This document shows, piece after piece, positions 47,930 to 56,787 of a stretch of 64,000 nucleotides of DNA (within the stretch, counting starts at the first letter, position 1; each line of letters begins with the position of its first letter). The translations under genes and the position numbers were made by a program. The stretch covers positions 1 to 64,000 of the forward strand of contig NZ_FZMR01000004.1 in NCBI RefSeq assembly GCF_900198405.1, given 5' to 3'. The DNA is from Helicobacter cetorum. GTDB lineage: Bacteria; Campylobacterota; Campylobacteria; Campylobacterales; Helicobacteraceae. Under the pieces are notes generated by a model that worked only from the letters and a program-made list of their open reading frames with translations, searched no databases and was not told the origin of the DNA.

Positions 47930-49388
47930 CATTCACATTCCATTTGATGCTTTCAAGCTCCAAAGTATTTTGCCCATGCTCGTTGTAGTGTGTGGAGGGA
48001 TTTTCACGCTTTTAATCAACGCATTCACTTCAAAATTTTCACGCAATTTGAATGTGTTTTTATGCATGCTCTTTTTAGCCTTAGATTTTTTAGTTACTCT
48101 AGGTCTTGAAGAACAAGATAGTGCGTTTTTTGGGTTTTTAACTTTAGATAATATTTCGCTAGTATCACAAATTATCATCTTAACTTCAGCCTTTTTACTC
48201 ATCTTCTTAGCTCTCTCTAAAGAACGCTTTAATGAATTTCAAACCGCTGAATTTTACCCCTTATACTTATTTATTGTAGCTGGTTTTCAATTTATGGTTT
48301 CAAGCGATCACTTGCTCTTAATGCTTATTGGATTAGAAACGGCATCTTTGCCTATTTGCGTTTTAATGGCATTAAGCAACAAACGCTATGGCTTAGAGGC
48401 TGGCATTAAGTATTTTACTATGGGGGCTATGGCGAGTGCGTTTTTTTCTATGGGGGCTATGGCACTTTATTTACTTAGCGGTAGCTTAAACCTTAATGAT
48501 ATAAGCATTCATTTTAGCACAGAGGGTATCACACACCCCATGCTTTTTGCTATAGGGGTTATCTTTCTTATTGGAGCGATTGGTTTCAAGGTCTCTTTAG
48601 TGCCTTTTCATACTTGGATGCCTGATGTGTATGAGGGCAATAACCCTATTTTTGCAAGCTATATTTCTATTGTGCCTAAAATCGCTGGTTTTGTTGTTGC
48701 TACTCGCATTTTTGGAGTGTTTATGGATACCCACATTGCTTGGGTAGAAAATGTTTTTTACGCTCTTATTCTTATTACCATTACTCTTCCAAATTTTATT
48801 GCTCTATGGCAAGAAGATGTTAAAAGAATGCTTGCTTATAGCTCTATCTCACATTCTGGTTTTGCTCTAGCTTGTGTGTTTATTCACACCCCAGAGAGTC
48901 AAAAAGCTATGTTTGTCTATTGGTTTATGTTTGCATTCACTTACATTGGCACTTTTGGTATTTTATGGCTCTTAAAGAGTAGAGAAAAAACATGGGATGA
49001 GCGCTATGACCACCCCTATTCTAAATTCAATGGTCTTATCAAAACGCACCCCTTAGTCGCTATCTTAGGCGCTATTTTCATCTTTGGTTTAGCTGGTGTG
49101 CCACCTTTTAGCGTATTTTGGGGGAAATTCTTGGTTATTGAAAGCGCGTTAGAAAACCACTATGTGCTCTTAGCACTTGTTATGCTCATCAATAGTGCAG
49201 TGGCTGCTTTTTATTACTTCCGCTGGCTAGTAGCGATGTTTTTTAACAAGCCTACGCAAACTCAAGGGCATGGCGATATTTATACCCAAAACGCCACTAT
49301 GCCTATTTATGGAGTAGCAGCCTCTATGGCACTTATTTGTTTATTCTCAATTTTTATGGTGCAAGGGTTATTAGAATTTGTGGGTTAA
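47916..49388 (+). CDS. nuoN: NADH-quinone oxidoreductase subunit N
   Basis: Third antiporter-like subunit, 490 residues, last in the nuo operon. It has LLLMLIGLETASLPICVLMAL (helix-5 Glu), GAIGFKVSLVPFHTWMPDVYEG and MLAYSSISHSGFALACVF. The start at 47916 lies within nuoM. The gene overlaps pflA by 11 bp. Homologue of HP1273. Confidence 0.97.
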   Translation: MLLNSIHIPFDAFKLQSILPMLVVVCGGIFTLLINAFTSKFSRNLNVFLCMLFLALDFLVTLGLEEQDSAFFGFLTLDNISLVSQIIILTSAFLLIFLALSKERFNEFQTAEFYPLYLFIVAGFQFMVSSDHLLLMLIGLETASLPICVLMALSNKRYGLEAGIKYFTMGAMASAFFSMGAMALYLLSGSLNLNDISIHFSTEGITHPMLFAIGVIFLIGAIGFKVSLVPFHTWMPDVYEGNNPIFASYISIVPKIAGFVVATRIFGVFMDTHIAWVENVFYALILITITLPNFIALWQEDVKRMLAYSSISHSGFALACVFIHTPESQKAMFVYWFMFAFTYIGTFGILWLLKSREKTWDERYDHPYSKFNGLIKTHPLVAILGAIFIFGLAGVPPFSVFWGKFLVIESALENHYVLLALVMLINSAVAAFYYFRWLVAMFFNKPTQTQGHGDIYTQNATMPIYGVAASMALICLFSIFMVQGLLEFVG

Positions 49389-51786
49389 ATCATCAAGGAT
49401 TTTTTATTGCTTAATCCTTGCAATTTTAAATGCTTATTCTCTCCAAGCCTTAAGTTTCACTCTCACTCAAGGCAAGGAAGAGGAACAAAGTTTTTCTGTT
49501 CTAACCTTACGCCATAGCGACGCCTTTTCTTGTGCGTATAGCGATGAAAAACCCCATAGTGGAATAACTGCCCCCCTTAAAGTGAAACGCCCTATAACTT
49601 GCATGATAGATTCTGTTCCTAAAGAGGGTTTTACTCCTGTAGAAAACGCTTTTTTTAAAATCACTTCTTCTGTCTCTAAAGGGCATTTCTATTTGTATAT
49701 CAAGCCAAAACCTTTACGCCGACAAGCGCTTTTTTCTTTTGCTAGAGATTATAAAAATGCAGTGCCACTTTTTCAAGAAAACGACTCCAAGGCTAAAATG
49801 TGGCAAATCATAGGCTATAACCAAACCTTGCCTTTTTTAAGCGAAAAAAGCACCACTCAAAAGGGGTTGAATTTTCCTATCGTCATTGAAGATGTGCAAA
49901 CCCCTATCATTCAAGAATTAGACATTGATAGCAAGCCCCTAGTAACTACCAAAGGCTATGATTTAGACGCCTATTTAGAGGCAAAAAATCAAGTGGAGGC
50001 ACAAGCGTATTTTGATGCCTTGCGCACCATTAGTCGTATTTTTAAAAATTACCCCCAAACCATTTTTAAAAAGGATTTGTATCAATTAGAAATCATTGCC
50101 TTAAGCAAACTAGGCATTAAAAAAACCTTGTTAATAGATATTGGCACTAAATGGGTTAAAAACTATCCTACCGACCCCAATATCCCTGAAGTGCTATACT
50201 ATGTAGCAAAAGCTTTAGATGAAAACAACAATTATAAGCAAGCTATCCGCCATTACAAACGCATTCTTTTAGAATACAAACACTCTCGCTACGCTCCTTT
50301 AGCTCAAATGCGTTTAGCCATTGAGGCAGCTAATGCTACGGACTTAAGCGGGGCAACCTCTATGTTTAAACAAGCGCTCTCTAGCGCTAAAGACAAAGAG
50401 AGTGCAAGCGAAATTGCTCTGAGCTGGGCTGAAATAGAAATTATGTATCAAAATTTCAATAACGCCAATCTTCTCATTCATAAAGTCATTCAAGCTAACC
50501 CTTCTTACATCTCTAAACATGCTCAATTAGGTTTAGAACTGCTTGCTATGCTTAAAAAAAATCAAATGAATGAAAGCGCTATTGAAGTAGCCAAGCTACT
50601 TATCCAACAAGATGATAGCTTAAAGATTAAAGAACAAGCGCTCTATGATTTAGGGGCGTTGTATGCAAGGATTAAGGATTTTAAGAACGCTCATCTTTAT
50701 AATCTAAAGTATTTAGAAACCTATGGAGACTTAGCGCATGCACCTATTGTAAGGACTAGAGATGAAAATGTGCTTTTTTCTATGAGTGGGAACACGCAAG
50801 AAAAAATCGCTCACTACGATAAAATCATTCAAAATTTTCCTAACTCTAATGACGCCCTAAAAGCTACTGAATTAAAAGCCCAATTACTCTTTGATGAAAA
50901 ACGCTACACCGAAGTTTTAAACATGCGCCAAGCTCTACCTAAAGATTTTCCTCTCATTCAAAAAACTCTCAACACCCTTTCTAAAGAAATGTTAAGTAAA
51001 AACAACTGCAAACAAGCCTTAAAATACCTAGCTCAAATCAAAGAGTTTTCTTTAGAAAAAAATCAGCAAGCCGATGCATTTGATTGCTTGTATTTTGCTT
51101 CACTTAATCAAAAAGCACAAACCATTGCCTTAAACGCTTTAAAAATAGCTAAAACCCCTAGTGAGAAATTGCCATGGCTTTATCGTTTAGGGCGTAATTA
51201 TTACCGCTTAGGGGATTTTAAAAATTCCACTCTTTCTTCTAAAGACGCTTTAACACTCGCTCAAAGTTTGGATAAAAAAGAGTTCTATAATATCGCTTTT
51301 ATTTTATTTGCAGACTATATACAAAATAATGAAAAAAATTTAGCTTTAGAGATTTATGCGTTTTTAGAAAAGCATTTCAAAGACGATAAGCGTATGACAT
51401 TAGTCTATTTTAAACTATTAGAGAATGAAAAAGACCCCAAAAGTATCAAAATCTATGCCACAAATCTTTTAAAACTACAAGATGCCTACAAGGACTATTC
51501 TTACACACCTTTTAGTGAATTTGCTCTTATTGATGCTTATAGAATGACCAAAGACTATCTCAAAGCCTTAGAAGTGCTAGAAAAACTTTTAACCCACAAA
51601 CTTTCTGTAGAAAATCATCAAAAAGCCTTGTATTTACAATCTAGTTTATTAGATTTAAGCAACCAAAAAGCAAAGTCTAAAGAGAGCTTAGAAAAATGTG
51701 TCAAATTAAAACAAAAAGATAAAACAAACCCATGGCAAAGCTTGTGCGAGCAAGGTTTAGATTTACTTAAAAATAAGGAACAATAA
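49378..51786 (+). CDS. pflA: Flagellar motor-associated TPR protein PflA (paralysed-flagella protein)
   Basis: The 802-residue exported protein has a signal peptide (FYCLILAILNAYSLQALSF), a beta-rich N-terminal domain and, from about residue 230, many TPR-like helical pairs (for example NNYKQAIRHYKRILLEYKHS and DFKNAHLYNLKYLETYGD). PflA forms the spoke scaffold of the epsilonproteobacterial motor in the periplasm. The only start covering the signal peptide is a TTG at 49378 overlapping nuoN, as no ATG is in frame there. Co-transcription with nuo is likely from the overlap. Homologue of HP1274. Confidence 0.85.
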   Translation: MWVKSSRIFYCLILAILNAYSLQALSFTLTQGKEEEQSFSVLTLRHSDAFSCAYSDEKPHSGITAPLKVKRPITCMIDSVPKEGFTPVENAFFKITSSVSKGHFYLYIKPKPLRRQALFSFARDYKNAVPLFQENDSKAKMWQIIGYNQTLPFLSEKSTTQKGLNFPIVIEDVQTPIIQELDIDSKPLVTTKGYDLDAYLEAKNQVEAQAYFDALRTISRIFKNYPQTIFKKDLYQLEIIALSKLGIKKTLLIDIGTKWVKNYPTDPNIPEVLYYVAKALDENNNYKQAIRHYKRILLEYKHSRYAPLAQMRLAIEAANATDLSGATSMFKQALSSAKDKESASEIALSWAEIEIMYQNFNNANLLIHKVIQANPSYISKHAQLGLELLAMLKKNQMNESAIEVAKLLIQQDDSLKIKEQALYDLGALYARIKDFKNAHLYNLKYLETYGDLAHAPIVRTRDENVLFSMSGNTQEKIAHYDKIIQNFPNSNDALKATELKAQLLFDEKRYTEVLNMRQALPKDFPLIQKTLNTLSKEMLSKNNCKQALKYLAQIKEFSLEKNQQADAFDCLYFASLNQKAQTIALNALKIAKTPSEKLPWLYRLGRNYYRLGDFKNSTLSSKDALTLAQSLDKKEFYNIAFILFADYIQNNEKNLALEIYAFLEKHFKDDKRMTLVYFKLLENEKDPKSIKIYATNLLKLQDAYKDYSYTPFSEFALIDAYRMTKDYLKALEVLEKLLTHKLSVENHQKALYLQSSLLDLSNQKAKSKESLEKCVKLKQKDKTNPWQSLCEQGLDLLKNKEQ

Positions 51787-53186
51787 TGGATACAAGTATT
51801 TTTAGAGAATATGACATTAGGGGCATTTATCCCAAAACTTTAGATGAAAATATCGCTTTTAGTATCGGCATAGAGCTAGGAAAAATCATGCAACAATATA
51901 GCAAGGGTGTGTTTGTGGGCTATGATGCAAGGGTGCATGGAAAAAAACTTTTTGAAGCTTTGAGTGCAGGATTACAACAAGTGGGTTTAAAAGTGTATGA
52001 TTTAGGGCTTATTCCTACGCCGGTGGCGTATTTTGCGACCTTTAATGAGATAGATAGCATTCAATGCCCTAACTCCATTATGATAACTGGCTCTCATAAT
52101 CCAAAGGAGTATAACGGCTTTAAAATCACACTCAATAACAACCCTTTTTATGGCAAGGATATTCAAGCTTTAAAAGACACGCTTTTAAACACCACGCAAA
52201 ACGCCACATATGAAGTTAAACCCCTAAAAGAAATGCCTTTAAAAGTCAATGCCCTAGAAGCTTATCATAACTATTTAATCAACGATTTTAAGCATTTAAA
52301 AGATTTCAAACACAAAATTGCCCTAGATTTTGGTAATGGTGTGGGAGCGTTAGCCTTAGTGCCTATTTTAAAAGCACTAAATATTGATTTTAGCAGTCTT
52401 TATAGTGAACCTGATGGCAATTTTCCTAACCACCACCCAGACCCAAGTGAATCTAAAAATTTACAAGACTTACAAGCACATATGCAAGAAAATGCTATTT
52501 CTATAGGTTTTGCTTTTGATGGCGATGCAGATAGGATTGCCATGCTAGGGGCTAATCATATTTATGCAGGCGATGAATTAGCCATATTATTTGCTAAGCA
52601 CCTATACAATCAAGGCATTACCCCTTTTGTGATAGGTGAAGTCAAATGCTCTCAAGTGATGTATAACACTATCAATAGTTTTGGTAAGACGCTGATGTAT
52701 AAAACCGGGCATAGCAATTTAAAAGTCAAGCTTAAAGAAACTAACGCACATTTTGCAGCCGAGATGAGTGGGCATATCTTTTTTAAAGAGCGTTATTTTG
52801 GCTATGATGATGCCCTTTATGCAGCTTTGAGAGCTTTAGAATTAATGCTTAAGCAAACCCCAAATGATTTAGAAAATACTATTAAAAATCTCCCCTATTC
52901 CTACACCACGCCTGAAGAAAAAATCTTTGTGAGCGAAGAAGAAAAATTTGAAGTCATTCAAAATTTACAAAATAAACTTCAAAATGTGCCAGAAAACTTC
53001 CCTAAAATCAAAGAAATTATCAGTATTGATGGTGTGAGAGTGGTTTTTGAACATGGTTTTGGACTCATTCGTGCGAGCAACACCACCCCATGTTTAGTCA
53101 CTCGCTTTGAAGGTAAAGATGAAAAAACGGCGTTAGAATATAAAAGGGCGTTGTTGGGGCTACTTCACACCTCTTCTATAAAATAA
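51786..53186 (+). CDS. algC: Phosphomannomutase/phosphoglucomutase with altered C-terminus
   Basis: The 466-residue alpha-D-phosphohexomutase supplies mannose-1-P or glucose-1-P for LPS. It shows FREYDIRGIYP (residues 5-15), the phosphoserine loop MITGSHNPKEYNGFK (near 99-113), the metal loop FAFDGDADRIAM (near 242-253) and the sugar loop AEMSGHIFF. Domain 4 ends TRFEGKDEKTALEYKRALLGL then HTSSIK and stop. A second copy of the tail at 54789 ends GLLEK instead. So the last six residues here come from the inserted glycosyltransferase gene's end. Starts on the pflA stop. Homologue of HP1275. Confidence 0.93.
   Translation: MDTSIFREYDIRGIYPKTLDENIAFSIGIELGKIMQQYSKGVFVGYDARVHGKKLFEALSAGLQQVGLKVYDLGLIPTPVAYFATFNEIDSIQCPNSIMITGSHNPKEYNGFKITLNNNPFYGKDIQALKDTLLNTTQNATYEVKPLKEMPLKVNALEAYHNYLINDFKHLKDFKHKIALDFGNGVGALALVPILKALNIDFSSLYSEPDGNFPNHHPDPSESKNLQDLQAHMQENAISIGFAFDGDADRIAMLGANHIYAGDELAILFAKHLYNQGITPFVIGEVKCSQVMYNTINSFGKTLMYKTGHSNLKVKLKETNAHFAAEMSGHIFFKERYFGYDDALYAALRALELMLKQTPNDLENTIKNLPYSYTTPEEKIFVSEEEKFEVIQNLQNKLQNVPENFPKIKEIISIDGVRVVFEHGFGLIRASNTTPCLVTRFEGKDEKTALEYKRALLGLLHTSSIK
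53039..53164 (+). repeat. Direct repeat, copy A (inside the algC 3' end)
   Basis: About 126 bp match 54788-54913 with roughly 14 differences by eye. The two copies flank the glycosyltransferase gene exactly, in the same orientation. The differences are mostly at third codon positions, so both copies were under protein-level constraint or come from different strains. Confidence 0.88.
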
Positions 53187-54604
53187 TCTTTATCTACATT
53201 AGGCGGGATATTATCTCTTAGCAAGTGGGGAGCGTGCTTTTTAATGCATTCTATAATGGCATTAGGATTAACTAGGTTCACATCTAAAGGACAATCTAAA
53301 AAAGAGGCAATAGCTAGATCCATACCATTTTCTCTGTCTAGAAGGTCTTGAAATTCTTTAGGATAGATGGTATGATGACTACCATGAAACTCTTTGGGAT
53401 ACGGGTGAGCAAAAGAATAAGCAAGTCCGCTACTCACAATAAAGACATGAGGCACATTTAGCACACAAGCGAAATGTGCAATACTTGAATCATTACCTAT
53501 TGCAAAACTAGCATCTTGAATAATATAGGCAAACTCTAATAAACTGGTCTGATTGACCAAAGAAATACAGTTAGAATGATGCCTTTGAATCTCTCTTGCT
53601 AATTTCTCATCCTCTGCACCCATTCCGCAAATAACTAGCTGAAACTCCAAGTTTAAATATCTAGCAAGAATGTGAAAACGCATAAAACATTTGGACGAAA
53701 CGCTTGAACCTAGCGCCAACACACCGTAAGGGTATTTTAAAGAGCACTTGACACTCTCAAACTGCGGAGTTACCAAAGGAGGATTGGGCAGTTTTAGTGA
53801 GAACTTAACCGGATCTAAATTAATATTTTTAAAAGTCCTTAAAAAGCTTTGAAAAAAATCATTGTTACGATTAAACATAAATGTTGGAGTTTTTGCTGGG
53901 TAAAACATATGTGTGTAAAAAGCACTTCTTGTTCTATTAGTGTTTCTTACAGAAATATTTAGGGAATGGTTTATGGGGATTTCAAAAAAAGCACCAACTT
54001 TGATAGGAGCATTTAAATGCTTAACTACAACATCCTCCTTGATGGGGTCATTAAAATACATGACATTAGAAATAATAATTTCATAGTCTTGCTTTCTTAG
54101 CCTCAGAAGGTCACTATAGCGTGTTAAAATAAATTGAGGTAGGTAGAAAAGTAAATCTTTTAATCTGCAAGAAGAATTCATAATAAGTAAATATTTTTCC
54201 CAATATTTATCTTCTAAAAAAATAAATTCATCTACTATTTGACCATCACAGGCTGTAGCAAGAGTCTTATTTGTAGAATTAAGAATAAGTGTAATCTTAT
54301 AATCACTATAATGTGCCCTTAATGGCACTAAGAAATTACGCCACAATAGATAGTCTCCAATTAAATCTAACCGTACAATGCACAACGATTTTTTGCAATT
54401 TTTTGGAGTTTTAGATGAGGTCATGGAAAGCATTTTATCCACAAGTTTTTGAGAATAAACAAAGGTTTTTGAAGTCATAGATTGTAAAACCCTATTAGAT
54501 AAATTCCTAAGCACCCATAAAAAAGGAAAAAAAATTATCCCAAATAGAACTAATATTCCATAAAAAACATAAAAAAGAGAAGAATTGATAAGTTTTTCAA
54601 TCAT
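53165..54604 (-). CDS. Glycosyltransferase family 9 (heptosyltransferase-like), inserted
   Basis: From the ATG at 54604 (GGAGTGAG upstream) the protein is 479 residues; a GTG at 54619 would add five. An N-terminal membrane helix (VFYGILVLFGIIFFPFLWVL) precedes a GT9-like fold: LCIVRLDLIGDYLLWRNFLVPL (near 78-99) is the typical G-D-x-x-x heptosyltransferase opening, and ASFAIGNDSSIAHFACVLNVPHVFIVS matches the C-terminal sugar-nucleotide site. It probably adds a sugar to LPS. It is convergent with algC, overlapping its last 22 bp. It is flanked by a direct repeat of the algC tail, showing it was inserted. Acceptor unknown. Confidence 0.8.
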   Translation of the reverse strand: MIEKLINSSLFYVFYGILVLFGIIFFPFLWVLRNLSNRVLQSMTSKTFVYSQKLVDKMLSMTSSKTPKNCKKSLCIVRLDLIGDYLLWRNFLVPLRAHYSDYKITLILNSTNKTLATACDGQIVDEFIFLEDKYWEKYLLIMNSSCRLKDLLFYLPQFILTRYSDLLRLRKQDYEIIISNVMYFNDPIKEDVVVKHLNAPIKVGAFFEIPINHSLNISVRNTNRTRSAFYTHMFYPAKTPTFMFNRNNDFFQSFLRTFKNINLDPVKFSLKLPNPPLVTPQFESVKCSLKYPYGVLALGSSVSSKCFMRFHILARYLNLEFQLVICGMGAEDEKLAREIQRHHSNCISLVNQTSLLEFAYIIQDASFAIGNDSSIAHFACVLNVPHVFIVSSGLAYSFAHPYPKEFHGSHHTIYPKEFQDLLDRENGMDLAIASFLDCPLDVNLVNPNAIIECIKKHAPHLLRDNIPPNVDKDYFIEEV

Positions 54605-54787
54605 GCAATTAAATCTCACTCCATCTGCATTGTCCTACTCGAATTATATCTAATAATTAAGATAACTCATAAAATAAAAGATGTATTGATAATATTATAT
54701 AAAATAGTTCTAAAATTTAAATAATATATTAATATTATAATAATATTTATTTCCTAAAAATAACAGATTAAATCAGAAAATATCATT

Positions 54788-54913
54788 AGTGGTTTTTGAA
54801 CATGGTTTTGGACTCATTAGAGCAAGCAACACCACCCCATGTTTAGTTACTCGCTTTGAGGGTAAAGATGAAAAAACGGCATTAATTTATAAAAAAGCGT
54901 TGTTAGGACTATT
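54788..54913 (+). repeat. Direct repeat, copy B (detached algC tail)
   Basis: Partner of 53039-53164, placed just upstream of the glycosyltransferase start. The 170 bp between the gene and this copy are AT-rich with no other feature that I can see. Confidence 0.88.
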
Positions 54914-54923
54914 AGAAAAATGA
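54789..54923 (+). pseudogene. Orphaned original 3' end of algC
   Basis: In frame this reads VVFEHGFGLIRASNTTPC, continues through the domain-4 tail and ends ALLGLLEK with a TGA at 54921. It has no start or upstream domain, so it is not a gene on its own. It appears to be the ancestral end of algC, displaced by the insertion that brought the glycosyltransferase with a second, slightly diverged tail. Confidence 0.85.
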
Positions 54924-55033
54924 TTTTGAAATAGTAAGCTTGGGATAATCTCATTTTATATCCCTTGCTCTTAAAATATTAACCCAATCAAACAAATGGT
55001 TTTAAAGCCACACAAACTATAAGACCCCAAAAT

Positions 55034-55065
55034 TTTTACACTATTTAAGCAAAGGCAACTATAAT
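55034..55065 (+). promoter_or_regulatory. Shared cassette promoter, version with one degenerate hexamer
   Basis: TTTTTACACTATTTAAGC is followed by AAAGGC, AAC and TATAAT (55060-55065). The block aligns with the promoters at 57.6 and 59.9 kb. Here the TAAGTC position holds a single changed copy. It lies 42 bp before the first gene of the three-gene cassette. Confidence 0.65.
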
Positions 55066-55106
55066 GAATAATGACTGAAAAGTCAAATTTGAATTAGGAG
55101 CTTTAA

Positions 55107-55367
55107 ATGCCTAAGATTAAAAAATACTATAAGAGAGGCGATGATTTTCATAGCACAACAACCCATAGAAAATTAACAGGTGGTGCTAGAAATAATTGCG
55201 AGTTTAGTGAAATGGGAGGTCAAGAAGCCGTGATGAAATGTGCCAAAGCTGCTCCCATGCTCATTGAGCTTGTAGTCGAGCAAGATAAACAAATTTCTTC
55301 TCTCAAACAAGCAATAGTGGCAATGAGTCCAACAATATATGAAAAAATGCAAAGGAATTTTAAATGA
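55107..55367 (+). CDS. Cassette 1, small protein A, unknown
   Basis: The 86-residue soluble protein starts at an ATG with AGGAG upstream. It has a basic N-terminus (MPKIKKYYKRGDDFHSTTTH), a Gly/Asn/Cys-containing middle and an amphipathic helix (APMLIELVVEQDKQISSLKQ). No family is recognised. It is the first gene after the shared promoter, and its stop overlaps the next ATG (ATGA), so the genes are translationally coupled. This layout suits a small regulator, antitoxin-like or immunity-like protein, but nothing in the sequence proves it. Confidence 0.7.
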   Translation: MPKIKKYYKRGDDFHSTTTHRKLTGGARNNCEFSEMGGQEAVMKCAKAAPMLIELVVEQDKQISSLKQAIVAMSPTIYEKMQRNFK

Positions 55368-55513
55368 CACAAGAAAATTTTAAACAAGCAATCGAAAACA
55401 TTGAAAGTAAATATCAAGCGAAATTGATTTTTGAAGCAAGTGGTTGCAAAAGCTTTTATCCAACAGATGATGATGACTGCAAAATAGATGGACCAGAATG
55501 CGAAAGAGGTTAA
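55364..55513 (+). CDS. Cassette 1, 49-residue protein B, unknown
   Basis: ATG at 55364 overlaps the previous stop and reads MTQENFKQAIENIESKYQAK, then FEASGCKSFYP, a run of four Asp, CKIDGPECERG and stop. It is acidic with three Cys in the last 23 residues, possibly metal- or disulphide-binding. It is too short to place in a family. The tight coupling on both sides supports it as a real gene. Confidence 0.6.
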   Translation: MTQENFKQAIENIESKYQAKLIFEASGCKSFYPTDDDDCKIDGPECERG

Positions 55514-55516
55514 AAT

Positions 55517-56170
55517 TTGCCAACCATAACCAATGAATTTCTTGGTTTTTTAAAGAATTTAAACTACCAAGTCCATAACCATAAAACTTCTAGTCCTTTT
55601 AGGCTAGAAGAAGTTGTTAAAGACCCAACAATGCTAGAAAACCATGTTGGCGAGATAGAAAATTTGGCTAATTCTTCACAATTTTTCTTAAAGAAAGTGG
55701 GCGATAAATGGGAAAAAACTTATAGAATTGAAGAAATAGCCCAAAGAACCTTAAAAGAATTGCAAAAAGATAATTTGCATAAGCAAGTTATAGAAATGCT
55801 AGAAGATAACCCACTAATTCTACACCAAGAGTTTGAGCGTTGGTTAAATACCAAACATCAAGGAATGCTTTCTACAATCATAGATAAATATTGGCATAAC
55901 TTTATTATCTATACTTACGAATATCAATCTTGGTGCTTAGACAAATACAATCGCTTTATTCATCATCTCCCCACTCCAAGTTATGAGAAAGAAAGCTCTG
56001 ACAACCTTGAAAATTTAAAGGGCATTGCATGTTATTTTAAATCCTACCAACAACAATACCCCCTAGATGAAAGTATCTTACTCTATAACTTTCCATACAG
56101 ATTGCTCTATCAAGAAAAATCTTTTGAAACAATACGAGCGATTATTATAGAATTTAGCGAGCTTGTATAA
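55517..56170 (+). CDS. Cassette 1, 217-residue protein C, unknown
   Basis: Starts at TTG with AGAGG about 8 bp upstream, 3 bp after the previous stop. The protein is hydrophilic and mainly helical, rich in Trp/Tyr/Phe (EFERWLNTKHQ, DKYWHNFIIYTYEYQSW, LYNFPYRLLYQEKSF). It has no signal peptide, membrane helix or catalytic motif I can name. It converges with thiN across 5 bp. As the largest member of a three-gene coupled unit it is probably the effector, with genes A and B as accessories; this is inference. Confidence 0.65.
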   Translation: MPTITNEFLGFLKNLNYQVHNHKTSSPFRLEEVVKDPTMLENHVGEIENLANSSQFFLKKVGDKWEKTYRIEEIAQRTLKELQKDNLHKQVIEMLEDNPLILHQEFERWLNTKHQGMLSTIIDKYWHNFIIYTYEYQSWCLDKYNRFIHHLPTPSYEKESSDNLENLKGIACYFKSYQQQYPLDESILLYNFPYRLLYQEKSFETIRAIIIEFSELV

Positions 56171-56175
56171 GCTTG

Positions 56176-56787
56176 CTAGTATTTTTGATACACAAGCACA
56201 ACGCTTTTAGGCATAGAATATAAGCTAAAAAAATCATGCGTAGCTTCATTGAGCGTTCCACAAAATAGCGTGTTTAAACGCAAATCTTTTAAAGGGTATT
56301 TGAGATTTTTGGAAGTGAATTTAGTCTCAAAATCCAAGCTAAAAAGTGAAATTTGCCCCCCTTTAAAACTAGGCAGAGTAAAAGGGGTTTCTAGCACCCT
56401 AAAAATACCATAATCGCTAATCGCTTGGAGTTTCTTGCAAAATTTAAAATACTCAAACAATAAAAAAATATTCGCTAGGGCGTGGTCTTCTCGCTTACCA
56501 TTCAATCCTAAGAAAATAAAATCATTATAGCCCTTATTTAAGGCATAAAAAAAGGCTTTGGATAAATCGTTGCTATTTTGTTCGCTTATACATATGGGGT
56601 TATACAAGGCTTTTAAGTTTGAGTCAATGCTATCCAAATCGCCTATCACTACACTTGGTTTAATTTTTAGCTTATGCAAGGGTAAAATAGCCCCATCGCA
56701 TGCGATTAAAAAAGGGGCGTTTTTTAAAATTTCTAAGCATTTTTTTGACTTAGGAAACTCCCCATTAGCTAAAATCACTGCTTGCAT
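56176..56787 (-). CDS. Thiamine pyrophosphokinase-like protein
   Basis: Makes thiamine diphosphate from thiamine and ATP. The 203-residue protein has the N-terminal TPK fold: ILANGEFPK, FLIACDGAILPLHKLKIKPSVVIGDLDSID (near 31-60) with the catalytic acidic cluster, and FLGLNGKREDHALANIFLL (near 95-113). It overlaps pnuC by 13 bp, forming a vitamin-salvage pair. Homologue of HP1291. Confidence 0.88.
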   Translation of the reverse strand: MQAVILANGEFPKSKKCLEILKNAPFLIACDGAILPLHKLKIKPSVVIGDLDSIDSNLKALYNPICISEQNSNDLSKAFFYALNKGYNDFIFLGLNGKREDHALANIFLLFEYFKFCKKLQAISDYGIFRVLETPFTLPSFKGGQISLFSLDFETKFTSKNLKYPLKDLRLNTLFCGTLNEATHDFFSLYSMPKSVVLVYQKY

